Below are positions 15,498 through 24,015 of a stretch of DNA of 48,812 nucleotides, one piece after another. The notes beneath the pieces are model-generated. The model was not told where the DNA came from and made no database searches. It saw only the letters and a list, made by a program, of their open reading frames with translations. The position numbers and the translations under genes are program-made. Origin of the DNA: Lachnospiraceae bacterium. GTDB lineage: Bacteria > Bacillota > Clostridia > Lachnospirales > Lachnospiraceae. Every line of letters begins with the position of its first letter. The first letter of the stretch is position 1. The DNA lies in contig JAKSSA010000009.1 of assembly GCA_024403335.1 (NCBI GenBank), forward strand, positions 1 to 48,812. The letters run 5' to 3'.

Positions 15498-16532
15498 CTA
15501 ATCATTGTTTACTTTTATGCGCAAATTCTTTCTTATTTTAAGCGCATATTCACCATATTCCTTTGCCAATATCCCTTCCATCAGCATCTGTGCAAGATAT
15601 TCGTGAAAAACATTAAGCTTCATTTTAGATTCAGCCATTCCCTGCAGCTCATATCTTACTTTTTCATCATATTCCGCTTCTTCTATTAAGCCCTCCTTCT
15701 GCAAAAGCAAAAGCTTATATACATTTCTAAAATAATCATTATAATATGCTGTAAGATATTTCTTGTTATCTATTTCAATATCAAGCTCAAGAAGCTCTCT
15801 GACATTTTTAATCGATGCTTTTCTAAAATAAATATCATCACCTATCAGGTACTGTTTCTTAAGATAAGTGCCATCCTCGTCCTTATAACACGGTGTTTTT
15901 AATTCATTAAAAACTTTACCTATTAAAGAATGACTATCCCATAAATCATCATCCTCTTTTATCGCAGCCACATCCTTCTTGATTCTTATAATTGACAAAT
16001 CATTTCTATCTATTTTCATCATCTTTGTTTCTTCATCCAAAACAAGAAAATATAAAAAGTTCTTATCCTTCCAAATGAAAGCCGGGACATTAAACAGCTT
16101 TTCGCTTTTCCACTCATCTATAATTACAGGCAGATTTTCTTTTTTTACCTTATAAGCGTACATAAGCTTCTTTATTTTCTTTTTAGTATATAATTTCACA
16201 TAAGAATTAACATAACTTGCTGTATGCATAGAAACATCTTTATGATTATTGTAATATACAAGCCCTTTTTTCCTGAGAAATTCTTCTCTTGCTGCCTCTT
16301 TTTCTTCTTCCTCTTTCATTTCTGCTATATAAAATCTCACATTTGTTACAAGCAAAATTCCGGTTAACAGTCCTACGCCTGATAAAATACCATTCAAAAC
16401 AGGCATTGAAAAAAATGCTAAAACGAGAAAAAATAAAAAAGCGACAAAAGAAGCAACAATACCACCAAGATACTGTTTTGTCTTTTTATCGCCATGTAAT
16501 AATGAATTAAAGAATGCTCTTACCCAATCCAT
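15498..16532 (-). CDS. Membrane protein with cytoplasmic C-terminal domain, unknown family
   Basis: This is a 344-residue protein starting at ATG 16532 with a G-rich ribosome site (GGGGGGAG) just upstream. A longer frame from 16601 crosses the terminator hairpin and is rejected. Two hydrophobic segments lie near the N-terminus (about residues 24-43 and 48-65). They are followed by an acidic/basic coiled stretch (AEMKEEEEKEAAREEFLRKK) and a largely soluble domain with many charged residues. No enzyme motif is visible. A terminator upstream and the citrate operon promoter downstream set it apart as a single-gene unit. Confidence 0.75.
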   Translation of the reverse strand: MDWVRAFFNSLLHGDKKTKQYLGGIVASFVAFLFFLVLAFFSMPVLNGILSGVGLLTGILLVTNVRFYIAEMKEEEEKEAAREEFLRKKGLVYYNNHKDVSMHTASYVNSYVKLYTKKKIKKLMYAYKVKKENLPVIIDEWKSEKLFNVPAFIWKDKNFLYFLVLDEETKMMKIDRNDLSIIRIKKDVAAIKEDDDLWDSHSLIGKVFNELKTPCYKDEDGTYLKKQYLIGDDIYFRKASIKNVRELLELDIEIDNKKYLTAYYNDYFRNVYKLLLLQKEGLIEEAEYDEKVRYELQGMAESKMKLNVFHEYLAQMLMEGILAKEYGEYALKIRKNLRIKVNND

Positions 16533-16555
16533 AGCTCCCCCCAACAGCCTGTAAT

Positions 16556-16598
16556 AAAAACAGACCGTAATGATTATAGCATATTTCATTACGGTCTG
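16556..16598 (-). terminator. Terminator of the ABC/signalling operon
   Basis: A perfect 13-bp stem (CAGACCGTAATGA at 16561-16573 with its complement at 16586-16598) and a 12-base loop are followed on the minus strand by TTTTT. It lies 19 bases after the stop of the DUF4340-like gene. Confidence 0.92.
16573..16581 (-). promoter_or_regulatory. Extended -10 promoter element in terminator loop
   Basis: The minus strand reads TGCTATAAT here, a full extended -10 (TGn-TATAAT), located in the loop of the terminator hairpin and about 40 bases before the start of the next gene. A weak -35-like TGCAGA lies 16 bases upstream of the TATAAT. It could drive the 15498-16532 gene. Confidence 0.55.
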
Positions 16599-16616
16599 CA
16601 CCCACTATCTTATTAT

Positions 16617-17699
16617 TTACTTAAGCTTAATATAATCTATTGCCTGCTTACCAAAGCGATTTTCAACTAAGGCATTGGTCATTTTATAAACATATGAGCT
16701 GTCATTAATTCTGATATAGTAATAATCTCCTGCTTCGTCTTTGTTTCCTACAGTCAGCTTATAACTTGACAATTTGTCAGTTAATTTGCCATCTTCATCC
16801 TTTTCATTGAAAAATACAATAAGTGTAGCCCAAGGATTATCAAGACCATATTGAGCAAAATCTTTGCAATTATACTCAATCGTAAAGCTTGTTGTATAAG
16901 TCGTGTAATTCCACAAATCCTTTTCCAAAGCTTCTAAATCGCACTGATTCACTGTATTCTGGCCATCAAAAGAATCAGTTACAGTCCACTCATCAACTAT
17001 ATCAATATTTATAAGTTCTTCGCTACCTGACTCCATTGATTCTTTAAGTATTTCATCGATAGCATCCAAAGCGCTCTTCTGCTTAACAAGCGAATAATTC
17101 TTTTCATTTGTTAAAATATCTATTCTCTTAATCTGGTTTTCATCAAGTGAAATAACTTCTTCCTTTTCAATAAAGGAACTTTTCCCAGCCATTATCTGAG
17201 TATTTAAAGCATATTGACAAGCTACAATAATCTCGTTTTCCACATCAAGAAGATAAATCGAGCTTTTATCAAGAAGCAGCAAATCTCCTACCACAAAAGA
17301 CCTTGTTTTTCCATTATTTAAATCGACTACGACTCTTTTACCATTTCTGTCTATTCCATACTCGGATAAAAGTGACATATCTTTTGAAATAAAAGTATGA
17401 TAATCCAAGCTTACTAAGGTATCAAGCATTGAATTAATCTTTGTCATATTAACAGGAAATGCTGCGTCCTCAATATTTACAAAAGTATCTCCACTTCTCT
17501 TAAAAGATAATTCATAATCTTGAGCATATACATAAAATGCTTTAATTTCCTCCTTTTGAAAGTCAGAAAGCATTATATTTTTTTCTTCTGCCGTTTCTTC
17601 TTTATCTTTATTACCGGCAAATCTAATTATCAGATAAGCTGCACAAAGAACTATTAAAGCAGCAACAAGAATGATTAGATTTCTATTCTTTTTCTTCAT
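16617..17699 (-). CDS. DUF4340-like membrane-anchored protein of a Gld-type ABC system
   Basis: This 360-residue protein has a basic start and one N-terminal membrane segment (LIILVAALIVLCAAYLIIRF). The outside domain is rich in beta strands, with repeated units around FKRSGDTFVNIEDAAFP and YGIDRNGKRVVVDLNNG, as in DUF4340 proteins. Such proteins are regularly found next to GldG-like genes; a role in contact with the ABC complex at the outer face is inferred. It overlaps the GldG-like gene by 17 bases and is the last gene before the terminator. Confidence 0.8.
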   Translation of the reverse strand: MKKKNRNLIILVAALIVLCAAYLIIRFAGNKDKEETAEEKNIMLSDFQKEEIKAFYVYAQDYELSFKRSGDTFVNIEDAAFPVNMTKINSMLDTLVSLDYHTFISKDMSLLSEYGIDRNGKRVVVDLNNGKTRSFVVGDLLLLDKSSIYLLDVENEIIVACQYALNTQIMAGKSSFIEKEEVISLDENQIKRIDILTNEKNYSLVKQKSALDAIDEILKESMESGSEELINIDIVDEWTVTDSFDGQNTVNQCDLEALEKDLWNYTTYTTSFTIEYNCKDFAQYGLDNPWATLIVFFNEKDEDGKLTDKLSSYKLTVGNKDEAGDYYYIRINDSSYVYKMTNALVENRFGKQAIDYIKLK

Positions 17700-19182
17700 T
17701 TCGGTCCTCTTTTGCCCTCATATTCTTTTTACGACTATCATTGTTTCTGACAACTAAGATTATTACACCAATTGCAATAAGAATAATAGGAATAACAAGC
17801 ATCAGTAATATTCCATAAGTCAAGGCCTCAGCTTCTGTAAGAGATAATCTTGAAGTTTCAACTATGCTTACTGAAGGAACTGCAACATATATCTCATCGA
17901 TATTTGCAAGAGTGCTTATTACACTTGAAAAGAACATATAATTTGCAAATGAAGGTTCTGACAAAAGTCTTTGGTCAAACAATCCAAGACTTGCAAATGC
18001 AGCTATACAGGCATTATTTGAAGAATCCTTTACAATTACACCTAAATCAAAAGAACCTTCTTCATCACCTTCTTCTGCCTCTCTGAAATTGCTATTATCA
18101 ATACTTTTAGCAAGAGAAGATGCAGATGATGCCATTAATACGGTTTTGGTCACAGAATCTTTTTTCTCTGCATCCTGTAAAAATCCTGCAGAATAAGGTG
18201 CCATTATCAAACCATCCTTCTCGTAAACAGAGGAGGTATACTTAGTATTATAAACAATAGGTATAATACTTGAATAATCACCAAAATAGTAATTTCTATC
18301 AGTTTCTGTTACAAGACTTTGTGTAAGCTTAAGTCCATATTTTTCAAGCAGACCTGTTAAATTGGCAAAAGACTGACTTTCATAATCAAGATTAATAAAA
18401 AGATGTCCACCATTGTCAAGATATTCATTTATTTTATCTGCTTCATCCTTTGTAAAATCAAATCTTGGCAGATTAATAACCAATGTATCACAGTCAGATG
18501 GAATATCCTCCTGCAAAGTTTTAACCGTATCATAAGTAATCATGCTTTTGGTTAAGCTTTCTTTTGCAGTTGTTCCCAATGCAGTTTCGCCATGTCCTGA
18601 TACTTCATAAAGCTTAGGCATTTTAGCACCGGACACATAAGCAATTGCAGAATTAATCTGACCTTCAATATCAACACCTACAACATTTGCCTCATATTGG
18701 TATGTATTGTAATTAATACCATATTCAATAACAAGAAGTTCCTCGTAATCAATATACTTACTCTTGCCTGTCTTTTCATTTACTACAATAATACTGTGAC
18801 TATTAATATCCAAATCAGTATACTGCTTGGCAAATTTAGGATTTAATACAGGATCTTTTTCTACTATGTTAAGCTTCTTTCCATATTTTTTAAACTGTCC
18901 TAAAATCTTATCAAAAATTTCAATATCGTCATTAGTAACCTTCAAGTAATACAAAGTCACATCATCTTTCATCTCTGAAAGCATTTGTTTTGTTTCTTCA
19001 TGTATTGAATATTTATTATCATCGGTTATATCTACTGAAATATTCAATGAAGAAAAAATCAAATTAACTATCACTGCTGCGGCAATAACAAATATTGCGA
19101 AAACCGTCTGATATGCGCCACCAACAAATCTTCTGTTTTTAAAAGAAGCTGTAACAGACGAAAATATATTCTTATCTTCCAT
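17683..19182 (-). CDS. GldG-like ABC auxiliary protein
   Basis: This 499-residue protein has a membrane segment near residues 25-47 and another near residues 460-482 (YGILLMLVIPIILIAIGVIIL). They flank a large extracytoplasmic domain of the ABC-auxiliary type (YYLKVTNDDIEIFDKILGQF, then LYEVSGHGETALG, then DTLVINLPRFDF). GldG works with GldF and GldA in an ABC complex needed for gliding in Bacteroidetes; homologues in non-gliding Firmicutes have no settled function. It has an AGGGGG ribosome site 10 bases after the permease stop. Confidence 0.87.
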   Translation of the reverse strand: MEDKNIFSSVTASFKNRRFVGGAYQTVFAIFVIAAAVIVNLIFSSLNISVDITDDNKYSIHEETKQMLSEMKDDVTLYYLKVTNDDIEIFDKILGQFKKYGKKLNIVEKDPVLNPKFAKQYTDLDINSHSIIVVNEKTGKSKYIDYEELLVIEYGINYNTYQYEANVVGVDIEGQINSAIAYVSGAKMPKLYEVSGHGETALGTTAKESLTKSMITYDTVKTLQEDIPSDCDTLVINLPRFDFTKDEADKINEYLDNGGHLFINLDYESQSFANLTGLLEKYGLKLTQSLVTETDRNYYFGDYSSIIPIVYNTKYTSSVYEKDGLIMAPYSAGFLQDAEKKDSVTKTVLMASSASSLAKSIDNSNFREAEEGDEEGSFDLGVIVKDSSNNACIAAFASLGLFDQRLLSEPSFANYMFFSSVISTLANIDEIYVAVPSVSIVETSRLSLTEAEALTYGILLMLVIPIILIAIGVIILVVRNNDSRKKNMRAKEDRNEEKE

Positions 19183-19191
19183 AACAACCCC

Positions 19192-20055
19192 CTAATTAAA
19201 ACGTCTTTTCTTTAAACTGTTATCAGCAAGGTAGAGGAATACTATGATAACACTTAAGAAAAACACCACAGATTTAAGTTCAAACACTCCTGATACCATA
19301 TCAGCAAAAGGAGTCACCAATGAAAGTCCTGTCACAAGCTTTGAAGCAAGTCCATCAAAAATGCTTGAATTCACAAGATAAAGTACTATCATCACAAGCT
19401 CAATAACAATAAATGAGACTGCTGATACGAATATATTCTTCATTGACAGATAAAGAATACCTGCAATTGCAATTGCTAAAACTGTGAAAACAACAAAATT
19501 TGATTTAGAGTCAGAATTAAAAAGTCCGACAATTGAATCTGATAACTGTGTTGCAAGTACAAATACAAAGGTCAGTATGGCTGCCATAGCCTGATTTTCA
19601 GTAATACCTGAAATAAAAAGACCAATTGCCATATAAGCACATCCTAAGAGATAAAAGCCCAAAATACCAACATAGCTCATTTTGAGATTAACAGTACCAT
19701 ATTTAGTCATTATAAGGGGCAATATACAGCTTGCAAGCATCACAATAGTAAAAAGTGTAACCATGCTTAAATATTTGCCAACGACTATTTTCCAGGTCTT
19801 TACAGGCGCCGTTAACAGAAGCTGATCAGTTTTAAGTTTATTCTCTTCTGCCATAATACGCATGGAAAGAAGTGGTATGGTTAATACGAAAATCAAACTT
19901 ACACTATATAATGAGTATCCAAAATATGGTGAACCATTTAAGAGGTTGGCATAAAAGAAATACAAACCTATAAAAGCAGTAAGAAAGGCCATAAAAAGCC
20001 AGCCTACTACTGAATGCAGATATGCTTTCATTTCTTTTTTATAAATAGCCTGCAT
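19192..20055 (-). CDS. ABC-2 type permease, GldF-like
   Basis: This is a 287-residue membrane protein with six hydrophobic segments, typical of ABC-2 permeases. An N-terminal MQAIYKKEMKAYLHS motif resembles the start of GldF/NosY-like proteins. ATG 20055 has a GGAGGGGG ribosome site. A longer frame from 20073 starts on this site and is rejected. It overlaps the ATPase gene by 17 bases, indicating a tightly coupled complex. Confidence 0.87.
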   Translation of the reverse strand: MQAIYKKEMKAYLHSVVGWLFMAFLTAFIGLYFFYANLLNGSPYFGYSLYSVSLIFVLTIPLLSMRIMAEENKLKTDQLLLTAPVKTWKIVVGKYLSMVTLFTIVMLASCILPLIMTKYGTVNLKMSYVGILGFYLLGCAYMAIGLFISGITENQAMAAILTFVFVLATQLSDSIVGLFNSDSKSNFVVFTVLAIAIAGILYLSMKNIFVSAVSFIVIELVMIVLYLVNSSIFDGLASKLVTGLSLVTPFADMVSGVFELKSVVFFLSVIIVFLYLADNSLKKRRFN

Positions 20056-21019
20056 TTTCTTCCCCCTCCTCATCTGATACCTTGTTAGATTTTTCTACCA
20101 GGGTAAGGAATATTTCTTCAAGATTTTTCTTTTCCTTTTTAAGTTCAACAATTGATATTCTGTTAGCTGCAAGCTTAAATGTTATCTCATCCTTAACATC
20201 AACGCCTGTATCCTGCCAGGTTATTGAAAGAGTGGTTACAGTTCCATCATTACTTATCTCTTTTGCACTCTTAAGCCCTTTAATATCCTTTATTAACTCA
20301 AAAACATCTTTATAAGAAGCCTTTACAGAAAGTATAATCTCGTCTTCCACTGTAAATTCAGAAAGAAGTTCTTCAGTGCTTGACATTCTTATAAGCTTTC
20401 CGCTATTGATAATCAAAATAGTATCGCATACCTCTGAAACCTCTGAAAGAATATGTGAACTAAGTATTACCGTATGATTCTTTGATAAGCTTCTCATAAG
20501 ATTTCTCATCTCAAGAATCTGTGCCGGATCAAGGCCAACTGTAGGCTCATCAAGAATAATCACCTTCGGATTTCCGATTAAAGCCTGAGCCACGCCTACT
20601 CTTTGCTTGTAACCTTTTGATATGTGCTTAATAAGCTTATCCTTGACGTTATCAATTGAAGTAAGTTCAATAACTCTTTTAACTTCTTCAAATCTTTCCT
20701 TCTTCTTAACACCTTTCAATTCAGCAACAAACCAAAGATACTCGTAAACCGTCATATCAAGATAAAGGGGAGGTTTTTCAGGTAGATATCCAATCAAAGC
20801 TTTTGCCTTTTCAGGTTCTTCAAACATATCAATTCCATCAATTGAAATATCACCCTCAGTTGGGGAAAGATATCCTGTAAGAATATTCATCGTTGTGCTC
20901 TTTCCTGCACCATTAGGACCAAGAAATCCTAAAATCTGACCATCATAAACTTCAAAGTTTAAATGGTCAACGGCCAGAAAAGAACCGTATTTTTTTACCA
21001 AATTCTTTACTTTTATCAC
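20039..21019 (-). CDS. ABC transporter ATPase, GldA-like
   Basis: This 326-residue ATPase shows Walker A (GPNGAGKST, about residues 34-42), the signature SKGYKQRVG, Walker B with the following D-loop (VIILDEPTVGLDPA) and the switch histidine (SSHILSEV). It would energise the ABC-2 permease encoded next. The C-terminal 100 residues form a beta-rich domain common in this subgroup. The start codon is GTG at 21019 with GGAGG 7 bases upstream. The exported substrate is unknown. Confidence 0.93.
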   Translation of the reverse strand: MIKVKNLVKKYGSFLAVDHLNFEVYDGQILGFLGPNGAGKSTTMNILTGYLSPTEGDISIDGIDMFEEPEKAKALIGYLPEKPPLYLDMTVYEYLWFVAELKGVKKKERFEEVKRVIELTSIDNVKDKLIKHISKGYKQRVGVAQALIGNPKVIILDEPTVGLDPAQILEMRNLMRSLSKNHTVILSSHILSEVSEVCDTILIINSGKLIRMSSTEELLSEFTVEDEIILSVKASYKDVFELIKDIKGLKSAKEISNDGTVTTLSITWQDTGVDVKDEITFKLAANRISIVELKKEKKNLEEIFLTLVEKSNKVSDEEGEENAGYL

Positions 21020-21055
21020 AACAGTTCCTCCGACTTTTGTAATTAATGTTATTTA

Positions 21056-22078
21056 TTACTTAGCTTCATTAATTGTAATTGTTGAAGTTGAGTAATCAAT
21101 TATTTCCTCATGGGCAGCGTCAAATGCATCCTTTGCAGCATATACTTCAATTGAAGCTTCATTCACGATGATATTACCCTTCTGATTTCCCTTCTTTGAA
21201 ACAGTATCATTTGAAGTCTTAACAGCATCTCCTTCTAAAGCAAACAGTCTGTATTTACCACCTTCAAATGCAACCTCATCATTACCCTTAACTGCATTGT
21301 CTACACAGTACACCGTTAAAGTAAGATTCTGAAGCTGTAAATCGTCTTTGGTATGAATACCATTATTATTCTTTGAAATAATAACAAGTTCTCCCTTGCC
21401 TCCAATTTCCAAATCAGTTGCAGAATATATACAAGCTGAAGTTTCATCCTCTGAAACTTTTGAACGATAGTCATAAATGTAATTAGATGTTCCTTTTTTA
21501 GCAGAAATCTTAATCTCATCTCCGCCTAAAGCTTCAATTGCAACATTATTTTCACTTACAAGCGATAATCCTTTCAAAGAAAGCTCGAATTTATATTCAT
21601 CAGAAACATCAATAACTATATTACCATTAAGTTTTCCGCTAATTGAATATACTGAATCCTCTGTTATATCTGAAAAAGTAATAGTTGAGCCTTCAATTTT
21701 ATAAGCATCAGGAGTACCTGATTCACATACAATGTTTACATCAACAATATCATCTGAAAAATATCCCTTAAGCCATTCTTCTTCAATTGCCCACAACGGA
21801 TTTGTCTCTTCTGTTTGTGATGAAGCACTACTATTTACTTCAGGCTTTGTTTCTTCTACATCATTTTTGTTGTCCTGCTTTGAAGAAGTATTATTATCTT
21901 CATCTGTCTTCTTATCATTAGTTTCTTCTTTATTCAAGACCTCATTTTCTGTATTGCTAATAGCATTATTCACAGTACTGTGTATTGTACTCTCTGTCTT
22001 AGCATTATTATCAGTAGTCACACATCCAATAAAGCTTAAGCAAATAACTGCGATAAATACATAAAATAATTTTTTCAT
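21056..22078 (-). CDS. Lipoprotein with Cthe_2159-like carbohydrate-binding domain
   Basis: This 340-residue protein has a lipobox (LSFIGC, Cys19), then a long Asn/Glu/Lys/Ser-rich spacer (about residues 22-95). The beta-helix-like domain after it has repeated motifs (ISGKLNGNIVIDVSD, LSLKGLSLVSENNVAIEALGG, NNNGIHTKDDLQLQ, NAVKGNDEVAFEGGKY). This pattern matches the Cthe_2159 family (PF14262), reported to bind pectin-type or cellulose polysaccharides. It is surface exposed. The gene lies 36 bases before the ABC ATPase gene and may share its transcript. Confidence 0.82.
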   Translation of the reverse strand: MKKLFYVFIAVICLSFIGCVTTDNNAKTESTIHSTVNNAISNTENEVLNKEETNDKKTDEDNNTSSKQDNKNDVEETKPEVNSSASSQTEETNPLWAIEEEWLKGYFSDDIVDVNIVCESGTPDAYKIEGSTITFSDITEDSVYSISGKLNGNIVIDVSDEYKFELSLKGLSLVSENNVAIEALGGDEIKISAKKGTSNYIYDYRSKVSEDETSACIYSATDLEIGGKGELVIISKNNNGIHTKDDLQLQNLTLTVYCVDNAVKGNDEVAFEGGKYRLFALEGDAVKTSNDTVSKKGNQKGNIIVNEASIEVYAAKDAFDAAHEEIIDYSTSTITINEAK

Positions 22079-22169
22079 TTTTCTATTCCTCCAAAATTTA
22101 CATCCAGAATATAATAATTAAAAGATTTAAATAAAGCATGAATAATATGTGAATATTATGTGAATTCAA
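22079..22169. promoter_or_regulatory. Intergenic spacer with two TATGTGAAT direct repeats
   Basis: The 9-base sequence TATGTGAAT occurs at 22146-22154 and again at 22157-22165, centred 11 bases apart, about one helical turn. This spacing is typical of sites for response regulators of the OmpR/PhoB type. No clear promoter or terminator is seen in this 91-base spacer. Confidence 0.4.
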
Positions 22170-24008
22170 CTATTTAAATGAAAATCGATGTCCTGTAACA
22201 TTTCCTGCTTTGTCATACACTTCAAGTGTAACTTCACCATCAAAATCAAAATCCTGTTTCCTTAAAGCGATATATTGTCCAATCTCCTCTGATATTTTCA
22301 GATAATCAGTAACATCCGTTGCCTTTTCACCCTGTTTTCTGATTAAGATCTTAGAAGTATTAGCTTCATCAATTCTCATAATAACACTGCCAAGATTATT
22401 AAAATATTCATCAACTACCGGTGGAAGCGTATCAGATATTACTCTTGTTTTTATATCGATATATTTATCATCTTCATCAACAATATGATTTCCATTTACA
22501 TCAAATACCATAAACAAGGTATATTCATCTTCCGGTATAATGACCTTTCCATTATCCTCGCCTAATGAAACACAAATTGTTTCTTCTTCATTAACTAAAT
22601 AAGCAAAAAGCTGGGAAGGAAGCACTTCAATGTCAGGATAGTTTTCGCTGTTTGCATCCACAACCATTGAGAAAATATGATTTGCATAAATCATATCCGG
22701 TTTCTCTAAATCAATTGCATGTTCTGTTTTCTCTATGTCAGAACCACTTATAACTGTTACACCATTTAAAATAATACCTTCGCATTTTTCCCATCTGGCG
22801 TAATAAGTTATATCTTTGTTCATCGTATCAGGTATTTTAGTCACCACTTCTCCTATGAACAAAGGATTATCATACCAGCCTGCAAAGCCATAGCCGGGCT
22901 TTTTAAGCGTGGCCGGTAAATTCATTCTGCTTGATTTATCACCCTTTACAAACTTATACTTAGTAATAAAAGGTGCTTTTTCACCATCTAAATTACACTC
23001 CAAAGTTACAGTGTACTGCTCATTATATAAAATATATACCTTATCACAAATATTACCCGCTGCATCCTTTGTTCTAACACGATGAACCGTAAAATTGCCG
23101 TCAGGATCAGCTTTAATAATATACCCACCCTGTTTAAAATACTCAGCACTAACATCAATGTCATCAACTATCAGCTTATCAATTTTAATATCATCACTTG
23201 GTGAAAACAAATAATCACCATAAACATTTCCCCCCTCAACATCAGGCAAGGTAGGTTTTGTTCTGTCAATGTAGATAAGACCTGACACTACATATACTGC
23301 TTCACCTGTTTCAGGAGTAAACCTTGCAATTATCGTATATGCGCCTTCTTCAGTTAATATAAATGGTTCATAATAATCAAAGAAATCTGTGGTATTCATA
23401 TTTTCGCCATCGTCATGAGTATAGACCACAGCATATTCGCACTTCTTAACCGGCAAATCGACATTTTTATGCATTGCAGTCAACGAAACCTCTATATCTG
23501 TGCTTGAATACAAAATCGTTTCCGAGGCCATTTTGTCAACACCTGAAATATAGTCATAATGGCGTTTTTCACCTTCATTTTTTAAGTCTCCGTACACATA
23601 GTCAACTCCTATACATCTGTCCCCGACTTCCTTTGGCACTACAATTTCAGTGGGAGTCGGCGTGTTTTCAGGCTCGTGAGTAACTTCCAAAGGTGGTATA
23701 TCTGTTATTTCAACAATGAAAGTAGGAACCGGCGTATCCTTTACCAAAGGTATAGGCGTTGGTGTATTATTCATAGGTGTCGGTGTATTAGTAACTTCTA
23801 TCGGAACCTCTATAAGCTTTGTTGGAACCGGTGTATTATATTCTATTTTGTTATCCTTTTCCTCAAAACCCAATATATCATTTATAAAATTGTAAAACTC
23901 TTCACTGTTTCCGGCAAAAAATCCCACACAAAATACTAATAGGAGCAATATTGTTCCTATTAGTATATATAAGACATTATTCTTTTTTCGATTTGAATTG
24001 CCGGACAT
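22170..24008 (-). CDS. Membrane-anchored surface protein with Thr-Pro linker and InlB B-type repeat
   Basis: This 612-residue protein has one membrane segment near the start (VLYILIGTILLLLVFCVGFFAG), so the rest faces outside. Residues about 58-120 form a Thr-Pro-rich linker (TPTPMNNTPTPIPLV) of the kind found in clostridial surface proteins. The later part includes bacterial Ig-like stretches and an InlB B-repeat (GYGFAGWYDNPLFIGEV, then DITYYARW). There is no LPXTG signal. It starts 7 bases after the stop of the GAF-HD-GYP gene. It may sense or bind a wall or plant polymer; function is unknown. Confidence 0.78.
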   Translation of the reverse strand: MSGNSNRKKNNVLYILIGTILLLLVFCVGFFAGNSEEFYNFINDILGFEEKDNKIEYNTPVPTKLIEVPIEVTNTPTPMNNTPTPIPLVKDTPVPTFIVEITDIPPLEVTHEPENTPTPTEIVVPKEVGDRCIGVDYVYGDLKNEGEKRHYDYISGVDKMASETILYSSTDIEVSLTAMHKNVDLPVKKCEYAVVYTHDDGENMNTTDFFDYYEPFILTEEGAYTIIARFTPETGEAVYVVSGLIYIDRTKPTLPDVEGGNVYGDYLFSPSDDIKIDKLIVDDIDVSAEYFKQGGYIIKADPDGNFTVHRVRTKDAAGNICDKVYILYNEQYTVTLECNLDGEKAPFITKYKFVKGDKSSRMNLPATLKKPGYGFAGWYDNPLFIGEVVTKIPDTMNKDITYYARWEKCEGIILNGVTVISGSDIEKTEHAIDLEKPDMIYANHIFSMVVDANSENYPDIEVLPSQLFAYLVNEEETICVSLGEDNGKVIIPEDEYTLFMVFDVNGNHIVDEDDKYIDIKTRVISDTLPPVVDEYFNNLGSVIMRIDEANTSKILIRKQGEKATDVTDYLKISEEIGQYIALRKQDFDFDGEVTLEVYDKAGNVTGHRFSFK

Positions 24009-24015
24009 TATCTGG

